This document shows positions 1 through 12,159 of a stretch of 64,000 nucleotides of DNA, piece by piece (position 1 is the first letter of the stretch; every line of letters starts with the position of its first letter). Under the pieces are notes generated by a model. It was not told the DNA's origin, ran no database searches, and was given only the letters and a program-made list of their open reading frames with translations. The stretch comes from Clusia tigrina (taxonomy: Eukaryota > Arthropoda > Insecta > Diptera > Clusiidae), in contig OV050032.1 of assembly GCA_920105625.2 (NCBI GenBank), positions 22,549,981-22,613,980 of the forward strand. Direction: 5' to 3'. The translations under genes and the position numbers were made by a program.

Positions 1-371
1 ATCGAGGATACGACAAACTTTTGTATGGAAAAAGTTATCGAGTAAATTATACTAGGATGAAACGAGAGAGTTTTTCTATCCTCGATAGAAAGTTCTTCCA
101 AATTGAAAATTCCTTAAAAACCAACGAGATGAAAAATTACCCATAAAAATTTCCTTGGGATTTTTTATATTTTAGCTGCTTAAATTTAAAGAAAACAAAA
201 ATGAATCTTTGGATTTTGTTTTTTGATTTTTAATATTATAATTGTGTTGATTTAAATTATATTCAAATGATGAGTTTGTATAAAAAATAGAATAAAAGTA
301 AATATTTAAAAAAAGCAGTTGAAACAGTGCTGCCAAGTGTACCACTTACTCGTTTGCTGTTTTAAGGTGGG

Positions 372-887
372 AACACAATGGGACGCTGAAGCTGGCGGCT
401 GAGGCTGACTATGAAGCGCAATAAAAAATGAAGCGCTGCAAACGAAAAATACGAACAGAATGATGAAGCGCACGCAGCTGCAGCTACCGTTGTTACCACA
501 TACTTGAAATATTTATCGTGAAAGAATTTTAAGTAAGTATGCTTAAATTCGTGTACAATACCATGCGATATTTTGAATTTAACTTATATGAGATGAATAA
601 AAAGTTGTATATAACGATAATGTAAAATTTTCCGTTTTTCCAATAAGTATACATTTTTTACAAATCAAGTCTGATAATGCCGGTTTTGTCATCCATTTTT
701 AAAATTTGATACTCAGCTGTTTTCTCTTTTGCATCGACGCAAAGTAGAAACTTTTCTAACTTGCGCTCCAGTCTCTGCTTCAGCGTCAGCTTCAGCTTTT
801 CATTTAAAAAACCGCTTCCATTTAAAAAACCGTATTGTATTTTTGACAGCGCCTCAGGCTTCAGCCTCAGCCACACATTGTGTTTCA
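372..887. repeat. Possible MITE-like inverted-repeat element
   Basis: The left end (from about 374) begins CACAATG followed by GCTGAAGC/GGCTGAGG-type words. The right end (about 848-887) carries the same words inverted and finishes CACATTGTG. Between them is a short direct duplication of a CATTTAAAAAACCGCTT-like unit (about 800-832). No coding potential is visible inside and no convincing target-site duplication flanks it, so a small non-autonomous DNA element is only a suggestion. Confidence 0.3.
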
Positions 888-1239
888 GCACTTATTCGCA
901 CAACTCGATACGAACCGATACAAGATACGAATCAAATACGCCTAATATTACAAACTATGCGAAAATGGGTGAGAGTCAATATCTTTGTTATTATTTGTTC
1001 GCTAACAAAGTAGGTTCGCATCATGCAACTGGTACTTTCTTAGTGTGGTCTGGTGGTGGCGACTCAAAAGTACACCTGAGAAGATAATAATAATCATATT
1101 TATTATATATATAAGTATATTAATATACAAAAAATAATAAAATTAACAGCACTAGCTCAATCAGCTGGTTGTTACAATAAATTAATTATAATGGTTACAA
1201 TTGCTAGTTCAATATATCGAGAATTAGCCCATAGTTGCA

Positions 1240-3535
1240 CCTATTAGCAATTGTGATTTTTCACTTTATCTCCAAATTGACACCATTATTGGTATTAACG
1301 GCGGTGCCAAGGTATGTAAATTCCTTGACTACTTCAAACTTGTAGTTGCCCGCTGAAACATGAGATCCTAGACGCCGCGCTCCCCTGATTGCAAACAGCA
1401 TATTTTTCGTTTTGCCCTCGTTTACCGTCAAGCCCACTTTGGCTGATTCCATTTCAATAGCAGCGAAAGCACCAGTAACATCTCTCTTGTCCGACCGATA
1501 ATATCGATATCATCAGCGTACGCAAGGAGCTGGACACCTTTGTAGAAAATGCTGCCATTGCGGTGCACACCGGCCTTTCATGACGAATTTGAAGAGATTG
1601 CAAGGTAACAGGTCGCCTTGTCTGAAACCTTGTTCAGTGTTAAAGGTTTCGGAAAGGTCATTTCCTACCTTAACGGAGCTGCTCGTCTTGCTCAACGTTA
1701 TCCTGCAGAGTCTTATCCACTTTGCAGGTATATGGAATTCAGACATTGCTGCGTATAGGCAATTCCGCAATAGGGTATCGCACGCAGTTTTATAATCAAT
1801 AAAGAAGATGGGTGTCGATTTGATTTTCGTGAATCTTCCAGGATTTGGCGCAGTGTAAAAATCTATTCTGTGAGGGATTTACCTGGTCGAAAGCCGCACT
1901 TATAAGGTGCAATCAGTGTTTTTGTATGCGACTTCAATCTTTCACACAGTATGCTCGACAGGACCTTATATGCGATGGAAATGAGACTGGTACCTCGGTA
2001 GTTGGAGCAGATTGTTGAGTCTCCTTTCTTTAGTACAGGATAAAGCACGCTGAGATTCCAACCGTCGGGCATGCTTTCCTCGAGCTATATTTTGCTGATA
2101 AGTTGATGGATACAGCTTATCAATTCATCGTTGCCGTCTTTAAACAGTTCGACAGGCAGGCCGTCAGCACCAGCTGTCTTGTTGTTTTTGAGTCTCTCGA
2201 ACCTCGTTATGGCTAGGTATTGGGAATTACACTCTGTCGTCGTCGGTTGGTGGTATCGAACTTTATTCCTCTTGGGTAGAACTGGTAGAATCGTCACCCG
2301 TAAGTAGATTTGAGAAATGCTGTCTCCATCATCTCAGTGCGCACTGCGTATCTGAAACCAGGTCTCCATTTTCATCTGTACAAGTGGATGCTCCGGGCTT
2401 GAAACCTTGGGTTAAACGCTTAACCTGTTGTGATTGAATTTTTGGGTATCCTTCTTGATACACCTCGAATTCCTCATGCTCACGTTTTTCCTGCTCTGTT
2501 TTATTATGTCTCAAAAGGCGCCTATTTTCATTCCTCTTTTGGCGGTAGTTTTCTCGCACGGCTCGCGTTGCAGCTGATTGCAGGGTCTTCTTGTATGCGG
2601 CATTTTTTGCTGCAGTCGCGTTGCGACACTCCTTGTCGTAACATTAATTTCGGGGTTGTGGGCGGTGGAAACCAATGACTTCCTCCGCGGCGTATGGAGT
2701 AGGAAATGTGCGCCCAGAGTCCACCGGCGTCGTCGGGTCCAGAGGTTAGTTGGTTGAGCTTAACCGAGAGCAGAGTAGGCGTCGGCCTTCGCGTTAAAGT
2801 CGCCGAGGACTATTATTTCGTCGTGGGCTGGATAATGATCGTATACGTCTTCTAGACTAGCGTAGAATGCATCCTTGGCATCACAAATCAGGCTAATTTT
2901 GAAGCACTTCGCCTTGATGTGGATCTTAGCCAACCTTACGATAACCAGTGTGAAACGGGAAACAAGGTGGCGTAGTCTTCGGCTTACAATGAGTCTGCAT
3001 CCATGGTAGGTATAGTAGATATGGCAGTCTGACCGCATTTCCTGGATAGTGGTGATGTCAGTCCTAATTTTCACGAGGGCTTCCGCCAGTTGGATAGATG
3101 CACCTTCCTTATAGAGGGTCCGGAAATTCCAGGTGCATATCCGTAAATCATTGTATGTTTTTCATCTGTGGTGGTCGTCAACGTAGTGGGAGTTATTATT
3201 CGAGGCTTCTTTTGTCTTCACTGGGAAAAATAATGTGGCGGGACTCAAACCTACGCATATTCCAAGTTTCAAGTCTAGGAGAGACCCCTCAGGTTTAACG
3301 TCTAGAGGAGACTAAGGGAGATTTGCACAAGGTGCTTTTAAGGAGGCACCGACTCGTCTCCACAGTGCCAGTTGCGGGTTTTGTGGGTTTTTCGTTCAAG
3401 ACGCAGCACTGTCCAGCACTACGTCCTTCCACACCCCAGCTGGTCACCCGCTGCCTGTCCGGGAACGCTTATTAGTTGGGAACCTATTCGCGGCTAACCT
3501 CCATATCTGGGTTGGTGGCTAACAGCTAAGCCCCG
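1240..3535 (-). mobile_element. RTE-like non-LTR retrotransposon, degenerate
   Basis: This is a broken LINE read right to left. About 3,300-2,760 encodes an apurinic-like endonuclease, with a TWN-type start, an ITTIQEMR-like motif and VLGDFNAK. About 2,560-2,330 encodes the basic linker with VKRLTQGFKPGA. About 2,300-1,510 encodes reverse transcriptase, including NNKTAGADGLPVELFK, SNYRGTSLISIAYKVLS, CGFRPGKS and GFRQGDLLPCNLF. About 1,450-1,240 encodes the thumb, with FTYLGTAVN and TIANRCNYG. These words are typical of the RTE/BovB-like LINEs often mis-annotated in flies as craniofacial development protein 2. The reading frame changes at least five times with several stops, and the polymerase catalytic segment is missing, so the copy is dead. 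The 5' untranslated part appears to run to about 3,535. Confidence 0.75.
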
Positions 3536-3542
3536 CAGGCAG

Positions 3543-4370
3543 TTGCATTACTTTTTCACAATTCCATTCAACATCAATACCGACTTTGACTCAATCGCAA
3601 CAATAATCCACTCAAAAATAAAATTCATAGTCTTTTCTTCCTACATTCCACCCAATAAACAATTTTCACTCCAAAATATACAAAACGTCCCCTCTTTAAG
3701 CAAATCGTCACTTCTCTGTTTAATTACTGGCGATTTAACAGCTGGTATCGTAAATGGGGCTCTCCCAACAACAACCTTAGAGGTTGTTAGATTAATCTAA
3801 CTACAGAATTCACAACAACGACTTACCAATTCATTTTAGTCCACACAACACCTTTACACACTTAGACCTTACATTTTGCGCTCCTATACTTGCTATTCAA
3901 ACCCAATGGAATTTCTAACATGATGTCCTTGGAAGTGATCATTTTCTAATAATCACATCTTTGTTTCAATCACTTATTAGTTATCCTCTAAAAACTATAC
4001 CCAAATTTATATTAAAGAAAGCAAATTGGCTACTTTTTCAGCACTGCAACTCTTCAACTCAAACTACCATCTACCACTTTTTAACTGGATGTCCCAGTTC
4101 GACAACAACAGAAAACAAATCTTCTCCAACATTGATCCACGGGTTTTGCTTTCCCAACTCAATTTAGAATCCATAAGAAAGTAATACTTTTCCTTAAATC
4201 CTGCAACCTATATAACCTAATCTGATCTCTCCAACACATTTTAATAAGTAAATGCAAATATAAATTTCCCCATAAACGTAAACATTTTCCATTAATTTAA
4301 GTCTTCATTCTTTGTAATGTAAATTTTTCTACTTTTTATAAACCTTGAGATTTTGTAAGTAAGTAAGCTG
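3543..4370 (+). mobile_element. I/Jockey-like LINE fragment, internally deleted
   Basis: Plus-strand translation gives part of a LINE endonuclease: SSYIPPNKQFSLQNIQN, a GD-containing block where GDFN is expected, then LDLTFCAPIL and GSDHFLIIT, the last being the SDH catalytic signature. After about 4,130 the sequence jumps to a C-terminal piece, KVILFLKSCNLYNLI, followed by a stop. The whole reverse transcriptase is therefore deleted. The copy ends in a 3' untranslated region with (TAAG)3 at about 4,357-4,370. It lies head-to-head with the minus-strand RTE-like relic that ends at about 3,535. Confidence 0.6.
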
Positions 4371-4447
4371 AAAGCCTCGATGCAATTGCTTTATTGTATT
4401 AGCTTATAGTTTATAATTATAAGTTAATAAATAAATTATAATAATTA

Positions 4448-4602
4448 TTATTATATCTTATACAATAATTAATTATGACTGCAAGGGGTTGGGGAAAGAG
4501 TACTACAGAGAAAGCGACTTTTTAGAAAGAAGCATTTTTGAGACGAATCCCGGGGCAGGATTTGAGTGTGAGCATTCTTACCACTGGGCCACAGAAGGCG
4601 GC
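4448..4602 (-). mobile_element. tRNA-derived SINE, copy 1 (truncated)
   Basis: This is a diverged member of the SINE family best seen at 35,055-35,285. It shares the AATTAATTATG block, a GGGTTGGGG block, the AGAAAGAAGCATTTT block and, at the head, an inverted TAGTGGTAAG-like box A. The box B region carries a deletion of about 20 bases relative to copy 2. The ATA-rich tail points left and meets the 3' end of the neighbouring LINE. Confidence 0.6.
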
Positions 4603-6361
4603 TATGATGACAGATGGCAACCAACTAATTCGGGATAGTGGTTAGATTTATGCGATTACGAGTATTTTGATGAGGTTTATTGAAATCGAAAAACAAAATG
4701 ATACCCAAAACTGTACATACGTTTTTGACTTCACGACATTGACTTCAACAACATTTGAAACGTATCATGCCAACGTTGAAATCCTTAGTATTTGGAACTA
4801 GTTCAATTGCAGAAGCGCGTTCATACATGACGAATCAACAGCAAGGTTTTTATTTCTTGAAAGATTCAATCAAAGCCACAAATTTTCTCACAAAATTCGA
4901 TCACCAAGTTGTAGTATTGTACTTGTGTGCCTCAGAACGGCTTCCCAGAAGTAAGGAAGAAATCAGATTTATAACACATTAACAGAAATAGTGCCCACTG
5001 AAATGCAATAAAACTAGAAAGAGCGACTTAACGAAAAAAAAAATTTCAATTAGGGGTAATTATAAGCCCCAGTAGTTTAGAGTGGGGTGGAATGAAACAG
5101 TTAATGGACAGAATTTGTGTGACTTCACCACCTGCAGTTAGCGTAGTTTTCTGGATGGACAGAGTACAATAGCTGAGGGCCCAGGTTTGAGGGAGGGTTC
5201 ATTTTTGGTGGGCTGTTGATTTCTGAGACATATTCAATACTTGGGGAAAAATTGCCTTTCATTGAAAGATCTCTGATGAGGACAAGTGGCGTGTGCGAAA
5301 TAGCTATAGGATCTGCCAAACAATTCTCCTTCTGACAATTATTACGGTGGCATAACCACACATTTGTAGTTATCGTGTGCAACTTGTCTGCCAATAAATT
5401 CGAGAGGAATAATCTTAATAAATAAATAAAAAATATTTTCTTATTTAACCTTCAATTAAACTATTATCGCTTTCGCCTCCAAGTCGCAACTGCACTCTCC
5501 CCTTACGATGCATTTTCATTTTAGTTATTCCAGCGCATTCTTAAACTATTTCCACTAGTTGAAGAACAGTTAACATATTTATGATTCCCTGTTTATGACT
5601 CCGTGTTTACGACATTTTACTAATGACTTAATGCCGTTTCATTACTGACTTATCGCTAATAACTTATAACATTTAATGTTTCTTCATGTTTAATCACGAA
5701 CAAAATATTTCGGTACAACATAATTTCCGGCTTAGTCTACAACTTCCTAAGCCCTCATAAAAGTAATTTATCTGCCGAAGTAGTAGTACGTGTCACAGCA
5801 TTTATTTAAATTCGAAAAGTAAGTGATTGCTTTGATGCGCACAGACCCTAGTGCCCTAACTTACCTATACAACTGTTTTTTTTTATTGTATTTAAAATGA
5901 TTTCCATTGAAAGATTTTAATATGTTCACAATCAAGCATGGAAACTACGTCGTGAGTATCAGACACACCATCCTGGGCTATAATGTAGCCAGCAATTGTA
6001 GCTATCCAGTTTAAAACGGTTCCTGATATAGTATAGCTGGTGGATGTATGATAAACGTCTCAATTTCTATAGCAGCTTGTCAGTCTCAGCCTTATTGCTA
6101 ATAAAATCTTCTTTGAGATTATTCCCATTCTCTCATGCTATGCACATATATTTATGAGAGCTTGAGAAAAATATCTGGGGATCTTTTATTCGCAAAACAT
6201 TGATTTTCAACACACATGGAGAGCCGAGAGAAACGTTTTCTGTTTCTAACACGCAAGAATTCCTTTCCGATTGTGTAGTTATGGCACTACAAATATGACC
6301 ACTTCACGGTTATTTAGGTTCCGTTACCATGCCAGCAGCTCCATGCTGTGATCAGAATTTA
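4603..6361. other. Non-coding stretch left of Or63a
   Basis: No gene is supported here. The short open frames in it (for example plus strand 4,755-4,982) show no recognisable family, splice context or codon pattern. Composition is ordinary AT-rich intergenic DNA. Confidence 0.5.
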
Positions 6362-6362
6362 T

Positions 6363-6368
6363 AATTTT
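6363..6368 (-). terminator. Possible Or63a polyadenylation signal
   Basis: A minus-strand ATTAAA variant lies in an AT-rich stretch about 100 bases past the Or63a stop codon. No canonical AATAAA is nearer. The assignment is positional only. Confidence 0.25.
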
Positions 6369-6469
6369 AATTATTATAATAGTTTAAAGTAGAAAATTAG
6401 TATATGGAGGTGTGGCATATTTTGTTTCATACATTTAAAAATTGTTGACTAATGTGCATTATATGCCAA

Positions 6470-9400
6470 CTATACCGAAATTTTTCGGAGCAATAGAAAG
6501 TAGGACCCGCTTGTCCTGACCAACTGCAGTGAAAATGTATAGATTTATATATAAGTAAAATGTATAAATATTACAGAAGGTTTGGCAAAAGACGAATACT
6601 CACAGACATGAATGTGGGCAGGGACATGGTGAAGAACCAAGAAATGTCCACATGGAAAATGCGTTGCGTGCGCATAATCATCATTCTCAACAGTTGTTTG
6701 AACTCTGCGGATTCGTCGTACCAGTTGCAGCTGTAGAACGCTAAAGCTATATCCTCGCTCTGGAAGAGAATTTGTATAATTACTGTTATAGTAAAAGGAG
6801 AATACATAATAGTGCAGTTATCAGTTCAAGAGGCTGGGTCAGCGATTCTGCCACTCTGGTTGTCGTAAATCCACATTACACACATACATACCGCTGTAAT
6901 TAAGCGTTGCCCATTGTAGCAGTAAATGACAATCTCAGTGCCGCCTGCCGATATATACATCAACATCCGTACCAGGGAGACCGGATCATTTTCCTGCAAT
7001 TCAAATGCTTGAAACTTTGAAGAGTACTTTGTTGCTATAATATTGTTTTACCACTACGATGCTCGTCTGAAATAGCACAATACCAAATATTATCAAACTG
7101 AATAGAAATTGTGTGATGCTGACATGCTTGTAGAGACGGCTCAACTCGTCCAGATATCTGTGAGAGATTTAATTCAGTTGCGGTACGAAAAGTAAAGAAG
7201 GAATATAAAGTTATTTTGTTGCTGCTTCATACTCGCATATCCTTTGATATTGAAATATGCAGCTGCGCATATATGTGACACGCTCTGTCTTTGGAACGAG
7301 TGTCGATGTGGAACGCTTAACCGTCATCTTGAGCACTTCTATAAGACCAACACCGTATAAGGACAACACTATGAAGAGGCCATCAAAGCTAACCGCACCT
7401 ATGGCAAAGGGGAAAATGTTAGTGAGAATGCATTTAATTCGCGGCATCCCGGTGGGAAATTTCTACGAGATTTCGCTACTGATTCATTGTGGATGTGTCG
7501 GTATCTTTACTGACAATTTCAGACAAATGTCCAAAACGCCTGTTGAGCAAAAACAATTTAAAAACTCTGACAGGCTACCTCACAGGCCACTGTTTAAGAA
7601 GGCATCTCATGAAACTGGGACTCTCACCAGTAAATACGTGTAGGTTCTGCACGAAGGCAGAAGAATCACCAGAGCACCTCCTAATGAACTGCGAAGCCCT
7701 AGCTCGCAGTAGGAAGAAATATGAGGGGCATTACTGGCCCGAGGGCAGAGACATGGGAGCAATGAACCCCAATTAAGTACTAAGCTTCCATAGAACTGTT
7801 GGACTAATAGATAGAATACCTTCAATAGGTACATGCAAGAGGAGTACAATCGATCAAATTGGTCTAGATACATTTTCCCTCTTTATTTCATTCATTCATT
7901 CATTAATTCAACTCATATTGACTACTCAACAAAGACTTCATGAATATTCACTACAAATCACAGAAGATTGGATGAGTTCCGGCAGTTTCATAGATGCATT
8001 TTTCATTCTTCAGTTGTTCAACGAATCAAGAACTTAGGTCGACAACAAATCAATACCATAATGCTGTAGTTCTTGTCAGGCCTCATGTTTGAATTGCTTA
8101 CTGCGATTCACTGCCCCGTGCTTTATGTGAGTGGAAAGTAATTAGCATTATTTCAGTGCCATTTTATGTCATTTTCCAGTTTGTTCACAACAATAAGAGG
8201 AGGGAAATTAATGAAAATAACACCGTGGTCACATAGTTTGAACTTGTCGGTGAGTCAAGGTTCAAACGGTCATTTTTGTTCCTTTCCATGTAAAAAAAGA
8301 AAGAGAAATATGAACGTAAATGGCACTGATATCACATGGTTATAAGATCAATTATTTCGCTTGGGTTTTTGTGATGTGATTATGTGTATGAGTATGCGTA
8401 TACATTAGTGTGTGTGTGACTTACACATAGCCGAGATATAAACAGCAGCGCCTTCCAGAAATATTTGTATGTGATAATAGGGAAACGACATGCCTTTATC
8501 CTCCCACACGGGATACAGTGAAGGATATGCTAAATGTGGAAAAATGAAGACAGCACATTTTTTTCAATATTTTATGGTACCCGAGTATAATTTATGAAAT
8601 TCTAGCATGAAAAGCAGCATATAACTTACGCAATATATGCACATAGTTTGGCGTGTCCTTCAGGTCGTGATACATATTTACGAAAATAGCTACGAAAATG
8701 TAATTACAACAAATGGCTGTACAACAACAGAGAAAAAATATGAATTGACCGCGCGCATTATTCCATATCCCAGTCATAATGCTATCCACCTCCAGTTTCA
8801 ATTCCTGGTTAGCTAAAGAATCTGCGAGCAAACCGTAAATTAATAGAACAGTGAATTGTTCAGTGCTAGAGCTGTAATGTAAATTGTTGATATATTCGTC
8901 GTTTCTGTATTGATTTTAATTATAAGTTCAGTGCTAGAGCTGTAATGTAAATTGTTGATATATTCGTCGTTTCTGTATTGATTTTAATTCAAATTATACT
9001 CAATTCTGAGGGCAATGCAAGTGAAACCCATTGGATATAGCTGCTTGAGAGACAAAGAACACATTCAAATCTTTAGACCCTAAATCAATAGATAAGTGTC
9101 TTGAAGGTAGCAGCTTGAATCAAACACTATCAGACCAGTTTAAGGTAAGCTTCCATAGACCTTTCAGGCTAATGTACTTTTAACTTTAACCTGAAAGGTA
9201 CACAAATATATTTATAAATGAGATGCCATCATTCTGTAAGATGAAACGAACATTTGTGTAGCCTGCTCCTTCAACAAGAGTTGAGACATTAAAAGTTCAA
9301 GCTTATAATATCTCATAGAATGGCATGTTTCAAGACGCGAATAAGCAGTTTGTTTTACAAGACGTGCTGAAGTGTTGCACTTACACCCACACAGTCACAA

Positions 9401-10297
9401 ACTCTCATACTCTATACATATATCTCTCTAATCCAAGGGCATTCGTACATACCAATAGTGGATACTTACTTAGGCGATAATCCTTAAATAGCGCTCTTAG
9501 CCAAACATTTTATGATTCAAACGGAAATGCATACCTTTTGCGAATATGTCAATTTTTTGTAGCTGCTCGTGGGTTTCCGCTTTCTCCAAAAGTCGAAACA
9601 ATTTGCGTTGCATAAATAGATAATAAATCATCTTCACTATCGATATCGACGTTTGAAAGGCAGTGCAGGTAGTCTACGGGCAGGGAAGAAGAGCGGAATT
9701 TTATACAAGCAGTAGCAAAATTGAGAAAACAGAACATCAAATGTAGTTCATGGAGTAAATAAATTGTAATCTATGTATGTACTTCAGCGATTTTTGGTAT
9801 ATTCCCCAAGTGTCTGTTAAATAAGCTCCAGTGGCCGTACATGGCGGCAATGCTGCTAACGGTTAGTATCACGTTTATGCTGTGAAAGAAAAAGATAGCA
9901 ATGAGACCAGTGCCATGATTCTATGAAACGAAACGAACACGCGTATCGTCTCACAAACGATAAGAGAGCCTCCAAAAATTTGGCCGAAATTTCATGTGAG
10001 TTTGATGTGAACTCAAAAGTATATCATAGCCTACTTTCAGGATGCACAATTACCGTTGGTTAGGCAACACGAAAGAAATTTCGTTAGATTTTACTGAACG
10101 AAGGCAAATAACTTGTTAAATACGAGTATATAATTGAGTAATTTGCTTATGCACATTGCACCTTACACTTTTAGCGCCTCCTTAAAACGTGTTGGCGATG
10201 TTAAATTCACACCTAGGGTGAATGATATTGCAATCAGCTCTCTAATGCGATGCTGATTACGTTCCTTCGTCAAAGTAACTTCCGAGCTGGAAAACAT
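6470..10297 (-). CDS. Or63a: Odorant receptor Or63a, complete, ten exons
   Basis: Ligand-gated cation channel subunit of the insect odorant receptor family, which works with Orco in sensory neuron dendrites. Exons in transcript order: 10297-10167, 9879-9783, 9673-9535, 8821-8630, 8529-8425, 7398-7233, 7157-7052, 6993-6892, 6759-6604, 6523-6470. All introns are GT-AG and phases agree, giving 415 codons plus TAG, a normal length for the family. Landmarks are SIAAMYGHWSLFNRHLGNIP near residue 55, FPYYHIQIFLEGAAVYISAM around 200-220, CAVSFDGLFIVL at about 222, YCYNGQRLITA at 336-346 and the family signature EDIALAFYSCNWYDES at about 348. The C-terminus has SLPTFMS, then RTSGSYFLLLRK. About seven hydrophobic segments fit the inverted seven-helix topology. 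I match it to Drosophila Or63a from memory, helped by its position next to Shab. No disabling change is seen. The start is the first ATG after a TATA box and is followed by RELIAISFTLGVN. Confidence 0.9.
7450..7875 (+). mobile_element. LINE 3' fragment in Or63a intron 5
   Basis: Plus-strand translation gives the C-terminal tail of an R1/LOA/I-like LINE ORF2: LKTLTGYLTGHCLRRHLMKL, then the zinc-knuckle block CRFC...SPEHLLMNCEALARSRKKY, followed by GLIDRIPSIGTCKRSTIDQ in a shifted frame. It is antisense to the receptor gene and lies wholly between exons 5 and 6, so it does not break the receptor ORF. Confidence 0.7.
8859..8989. repeat. 68-bp tandem duplication in Or63a intron 3
   Basis: A 63-base unit beginning TTCAGTGCTAGAGCTG occurs at 8859-8921 and again, with no differences that I can see, at 8927-8989, separated by ATAAG. 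The pair begins 38 bases upstream (in gene sense) of the acceptor of Or63a exon 4. The near identity implies a recent duplication. Confidence 0.9.
10025..10087 (+). repeat. CTTTTAGGGTGCA-family dispersed repeat, copy
   Basis: Reads CTACTTTCAGGATGCAC, then GTTAGGCAACACGAA and TTTCGTTAG. It matches the consensus shared with copies near 25,357, 36,915, 51,816 and 52,022. It lies in Or63a intron 1. Confidence 0.5.
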
Positions 10298-10361
10298 TTT
10301 CGCTTGTGCTGCGTTGACACACACAAATAGTTTTGCTCATTGGGCTCTACAAATCCAGTCA

Positions 10362-10369
10362 TTTATATA
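10362..10369 (-). promoter_or_regulatory. TATA box of Or63a
   Basis: TATATAAA on the minus strand, 65-72 bases upstream of the ATG at 10297. This places a transcription start about 30 bases further on, leaving a short 5' leader. It is the only good TATA match close to the start codon. Confidence 0.5.
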
Positions 10370-10399
10370 CTAGTTTAGATCTCAACCCTTTCACCTGCT

Positions 10400-11685
10400 G
10401 GCGTAATTAACCAAAACGGTGTACGGTTAATCCTTTTTGCTTCTGACCATAATTAGGCCATTAGCAATTGGATAATGTGTAATTATTAATTAATTAATTA
10501 TGCAGCGAGCAGCACCAGCGTAACGTGGCTATTGATTGATTTAAAATATGATTTCCCCACCCATTTTAAGATTTGGTATGATTGTTTTGTGGGCGTTTAC
10601 ATAATTAATACTGCACTGCCAGGAACACACCCACCAATACTGAGGGTATATTAATAAATTTTGAAGGCGTAGCATTTTATTTTATGCCTGAATAAACCAA
10701 AATTGACATCGAAAGCAAAACTGGATTTTGAAATTCAAAATGCTTGTTCGATACATCCACCGGAGCTATTTACAAGCTTGTTCAGACGCTATCCACGGTT
10801 TCCAAGTTATCATTACATCGCTGAAACGTCTTAACTAATTGAGTTCTCATTAAATCCGACTGTGCTGAGCGTAAACCCGAAGAAATCATTTACTGGAGTT
10901 TGCATAAAACTCCATTAAAGACATCTCCAAAGAATCTTTTCCAAGATCATCACATTGAATTCAGATCCACAGAAATTCTCATCGTAGCGTTTTTAACCTT
11001 TGAAACTAGTTTCATTAGATAAAATTTAAAGTTTTGAAAACTTAGAAGAGTAACCAATGATGAGAATCAATCAAAACGTTGACTAATCATAAGTATCTCT
11101 CTCTGTATACAATTATCTCTACTATTTTGTGTTGATGTGACCATCTCCATTCCAATTCCATTCCATTTGCAGGTAGAATATGGGTAAAGCGAGTCCTGTG
11201 CCCCTATAATGGAAACTTATACAAAATTATCCAGATCGTATTTGAAACATTATTTTGAAAAAGATGAAGAAAGAAATAGAACCTTCCCCTGTTGTAGCTA
11301 CTCCTCCTGTAAGACGGAAGAACCATTCGTAATATCTTCCACACAATATTAATGAACCCTAAAAGTGGGCTGTAATTTTATGTGTGAAAAACATACTTTA
11401 AGGGAATCCGTTATAGGGTTCGGTTTGTTTAAAAGAATGGTGACAGAAGAATAACGCCTTTTTTGTGATTCTCAGATTTTGGAAGCAACATTTGAACATT
11501 TTTCTCACATCCCTTTTATACCGGTTTTATATTTTCTGGCTGTTTTACTATGGGTTCACGATATATTAAACACTCGGATAGAATTGGAGTAGGGCGGCGA
11601 AGGAGGTCTCCAAGCACAGGCGCTAGTGGTGTCCATTGTTCTCTACGCCTGGAAGTAGAAATGAGATAGAGGATATGTGAAAGGG
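10400..11685. other. Intergenic DNA, no gene seen
   Basis: AT-rich sequence with a short TAATTAATTAAT run near 10,484-10,500. No splice-linked or family-recognisable coding segment was found on either strand. Confidence 0.5.
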
Positions 11686-11689
11686 AAGT

Positions 11690-12075
11690 TACACCTTTTC
11701 AAACTTTTTTCACTTTTTTATGAATCTCAGAAGTCTGTCCAAGGATATGGAATGTACGTTGTCCATTTCCAACACATCTGACCATAATAATCGCCTTCTC
11801 ATTCTAGCAAAGGGAGAACACATACAGAGAAACTGCTCTGTACCGTCCCGTTCTTCCTTCAGACAGAGCCGCAGTTCGGACTCTCGATAATGCCTATGGT
11901 CGCCATATGTTGGCCCCATGGATTCTGCCTCGTGATTACCGCCACGAATGATCGAAGATCTTTTCTTCGTAATATTAGAAGGAAATTTTCAACTCTCTTG
12001 TTCGGACCATCTAGGAAGCGCTTCATTATTTTAAAGGGAACTTAATTCACCATCGTTCCTTGTGAATATTATTTT
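11690..12075 (-). mobile_element. R1/I-like LINE C-terminal fragment
   Basis: Minus-strand translation, with two frame changes, gives RKDLRSFVAVITRQNPWGQH, then IGIIESPNCGS, EQFLCMCSPFARMRRRLL and SISLDRLLRFIKK. This is the characteristic tail of R1/LOA/I-like LINEs, where LTGH..., C..C and EH.L..C.A.AR..R motifs follow the RNase H region. It abuts the decayed transposase on its right. Confidence 0.6.
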
Positions 12076-12159
12076 TCTGGCTCTGGATCCAATTGATAAT
12101 CCTTGTTAAACTCATACCGATAATTGTCTTTGGTCAGATTGGAGTACTCGGAGATCCAG

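Noticed and set aside
4755..4982. 75-residue plus-strand frame
   Set aside because: No recognisable domain, splice sites or codon bias; consistent with chance in this composition.
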